Positions 63,600 through 64,000 of a stretch of DNA of 64,000 bases are shown here, in pieces. The position numbers and the translations under genes were made by a program. Position 1 is the stretch's first letter; every line of letters begins with the position of its first letter. The notes under the pieces are model-generated. The model was not told where the DNA came from, searched no databases, and was given only the letters and a program-made list of their open reading frames with translations. Origin of the DNA: Rhodobacteraceae bacterium UBA6197 (lineage in GTDB: Bacteria > Pseudomonadota > Alphaproteobacteria > Rhodobacterales > Rhodobacteraceae); assembly GCA_002422085.1 (NCBI GenBank), contig DISZ01000001.1, positions 62,001 through 126,000 on the forward strand, given 5' to 3'.

Positions 63600-64000
63600 T
63601 TGCCCAACTCGCGTCCGCGGTTCGCCGCTGCCTTGACCGCCCGACGCAACAGCGGCGCAAAACCGGTGTCTGGCGCCATCAACACCTCGAGCGCTGCCGC
63701 CGTGGTGCCGCCCGGCGAGGTGACATTGATGCGCAGCTCGGTGGGCGTCTCGTCGCTGGCCTCGGCCAACGCTCCCGCCCCGGCGACCGTTGCCCGGGCC
63801 AGTTGCAGTGCCAGCGCGGGTGCCAGGCCCTCGGCCTCGGCGGCGGCGGCAAGGGCCTCGATCAGGTGAAACACATAGGCCGGGCCCGACCCCGACACGG
63901 CGGTCACGGCATCCATCTGGTGTTCACCCTCAAGCCGCACCACCTGCCCCACCGCCGACAAAAGCCCCTCGGCCACGGCCAGATCGGCGATCGTCGCGGC
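63596..64000 (-). CDS. proC: pyrroline-5-carboxylate reductase, partial (C-terminal part)
   Basis: ProC makes L-proline from pyrroline-5-carboxylate with NADPH. The window holds the C-terminal dimerisation domain only (134 residues), with the PROSITE-type block AVSGSGPAYVFHLIEAL and the INVTSPGGTTAAALEVL signature. The N-terminal Rossmann domain lies beyond the right edge. Confidence 0.93.
   Translation of the reverse strand, partial: AATIADLAVAEGLLSAVGQVVRLEGEHQMDAVTAVSGSGPAYVFHLIEALAAAAEAEGLAPALALQLARATVAGAGALAEASDETPTELRINVTSPGGTTAAALEVLMAPDTGFAPLLRRAVKAAANRGRELGK

Overview
The window is high-GC chromosomal DNA from an alphaproteobacterium, most likely a member of the Rhodobacteraceae (Rhodobacterales). 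The evidence is gene content: an Irr-type Fur regulator divergent from fabA-fabB-fabI, an LdtR-type MarR regulator, ThyX, a DUF2927 lipoprotein, gatCA, an A-type RNase P RNA, and a dispersed intergenic motif (GGATATTT followed by a GAAGATGAA-like end) typical of that group. I found no tRNA, rRNA, CRISPR array, prophage or intact insertion sequence. Species-level assignment is not possible by reading alone.

Layout. 1-16 kb: partial MFS transporter, rplY, pth, a serine hydrolase, irrA | fabA-fabB-fabI, a haloacid dehalogenase, thyX, then a lipoprotein followed directly by a Slam-like outer-membrane protein, a glyoxalase-fold protein, ldtR, sdhE, a small XRE regulator and an aspartate/aromatic-type aminotransferase. 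16-24 kb: accessory, repeat-rich stretch with a MATE exporter bracketed by a 62-bp inverted repeat, cytochrome b561 plus cytochrome c', a methyltransferase, PPK2, a GST and a small EmrE-like protein, separated by GC-rich minisatellites. 24-32 kb: parE, a gene-poor stretch, a c-type cytochrome lipoprotein, an imelysin/DUF1513 iron-uptake-type pair, rpmG, a TerB-like protein and the RNase P RNA gene.

32.5-45.5 kb is a hydroxyproline-catabolism island. It encodes a 4-hydroxyproline epimerase, a D-hydroxyproline dehydrogenase, a DapA-family deaminase and an aldehyde dehydrogenase (together trans-4-L-hydroxyproline to 2-oxoglutarate), a fused aconitase-X cis-3-hydroxyproline dehydratase and a pyrroline-2-carboxylate reductase (3-hydroxyproline to proline), a polar amino-acid ABC importer, an XRE-cupin regulator, and a divergent proline-racemase-superfamily enzyme in which both catalytic cysteines are replaced (Ser90/Thr256).

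45.5-64 kb: AmpD-like amidase, an excalibur lipoprotein, gatC-gatA, a UPF0173 metallo-hydrolase, tadA, rluB with a long disordered tail, then a tightly coupled six-gene unit (a 27-residue membrane microprotein, XpaC-like, TelA, DUF2927 lipoprotein, SPFH-GYF protein, double zinc-ribbon membrane protein) that looks like an envelope-stress system. After that come a PfkB sugar kinase, dtd, an RhlE-type helicase, a small regulator-like protein, thymidine kinase, and a translationally coupled proC-csaA-hydroxyacid dehydrogenase set running off the right edge.

The best candidates for new biology are the TelA/SPFH/zinc-ribbon locus with its microprotein, the Slam-lipoprotein pair, the Ser/Thr racemase-family enzyme, and the habit of 15-27-nt minisatellites sitting immediately 3' of stop codons.
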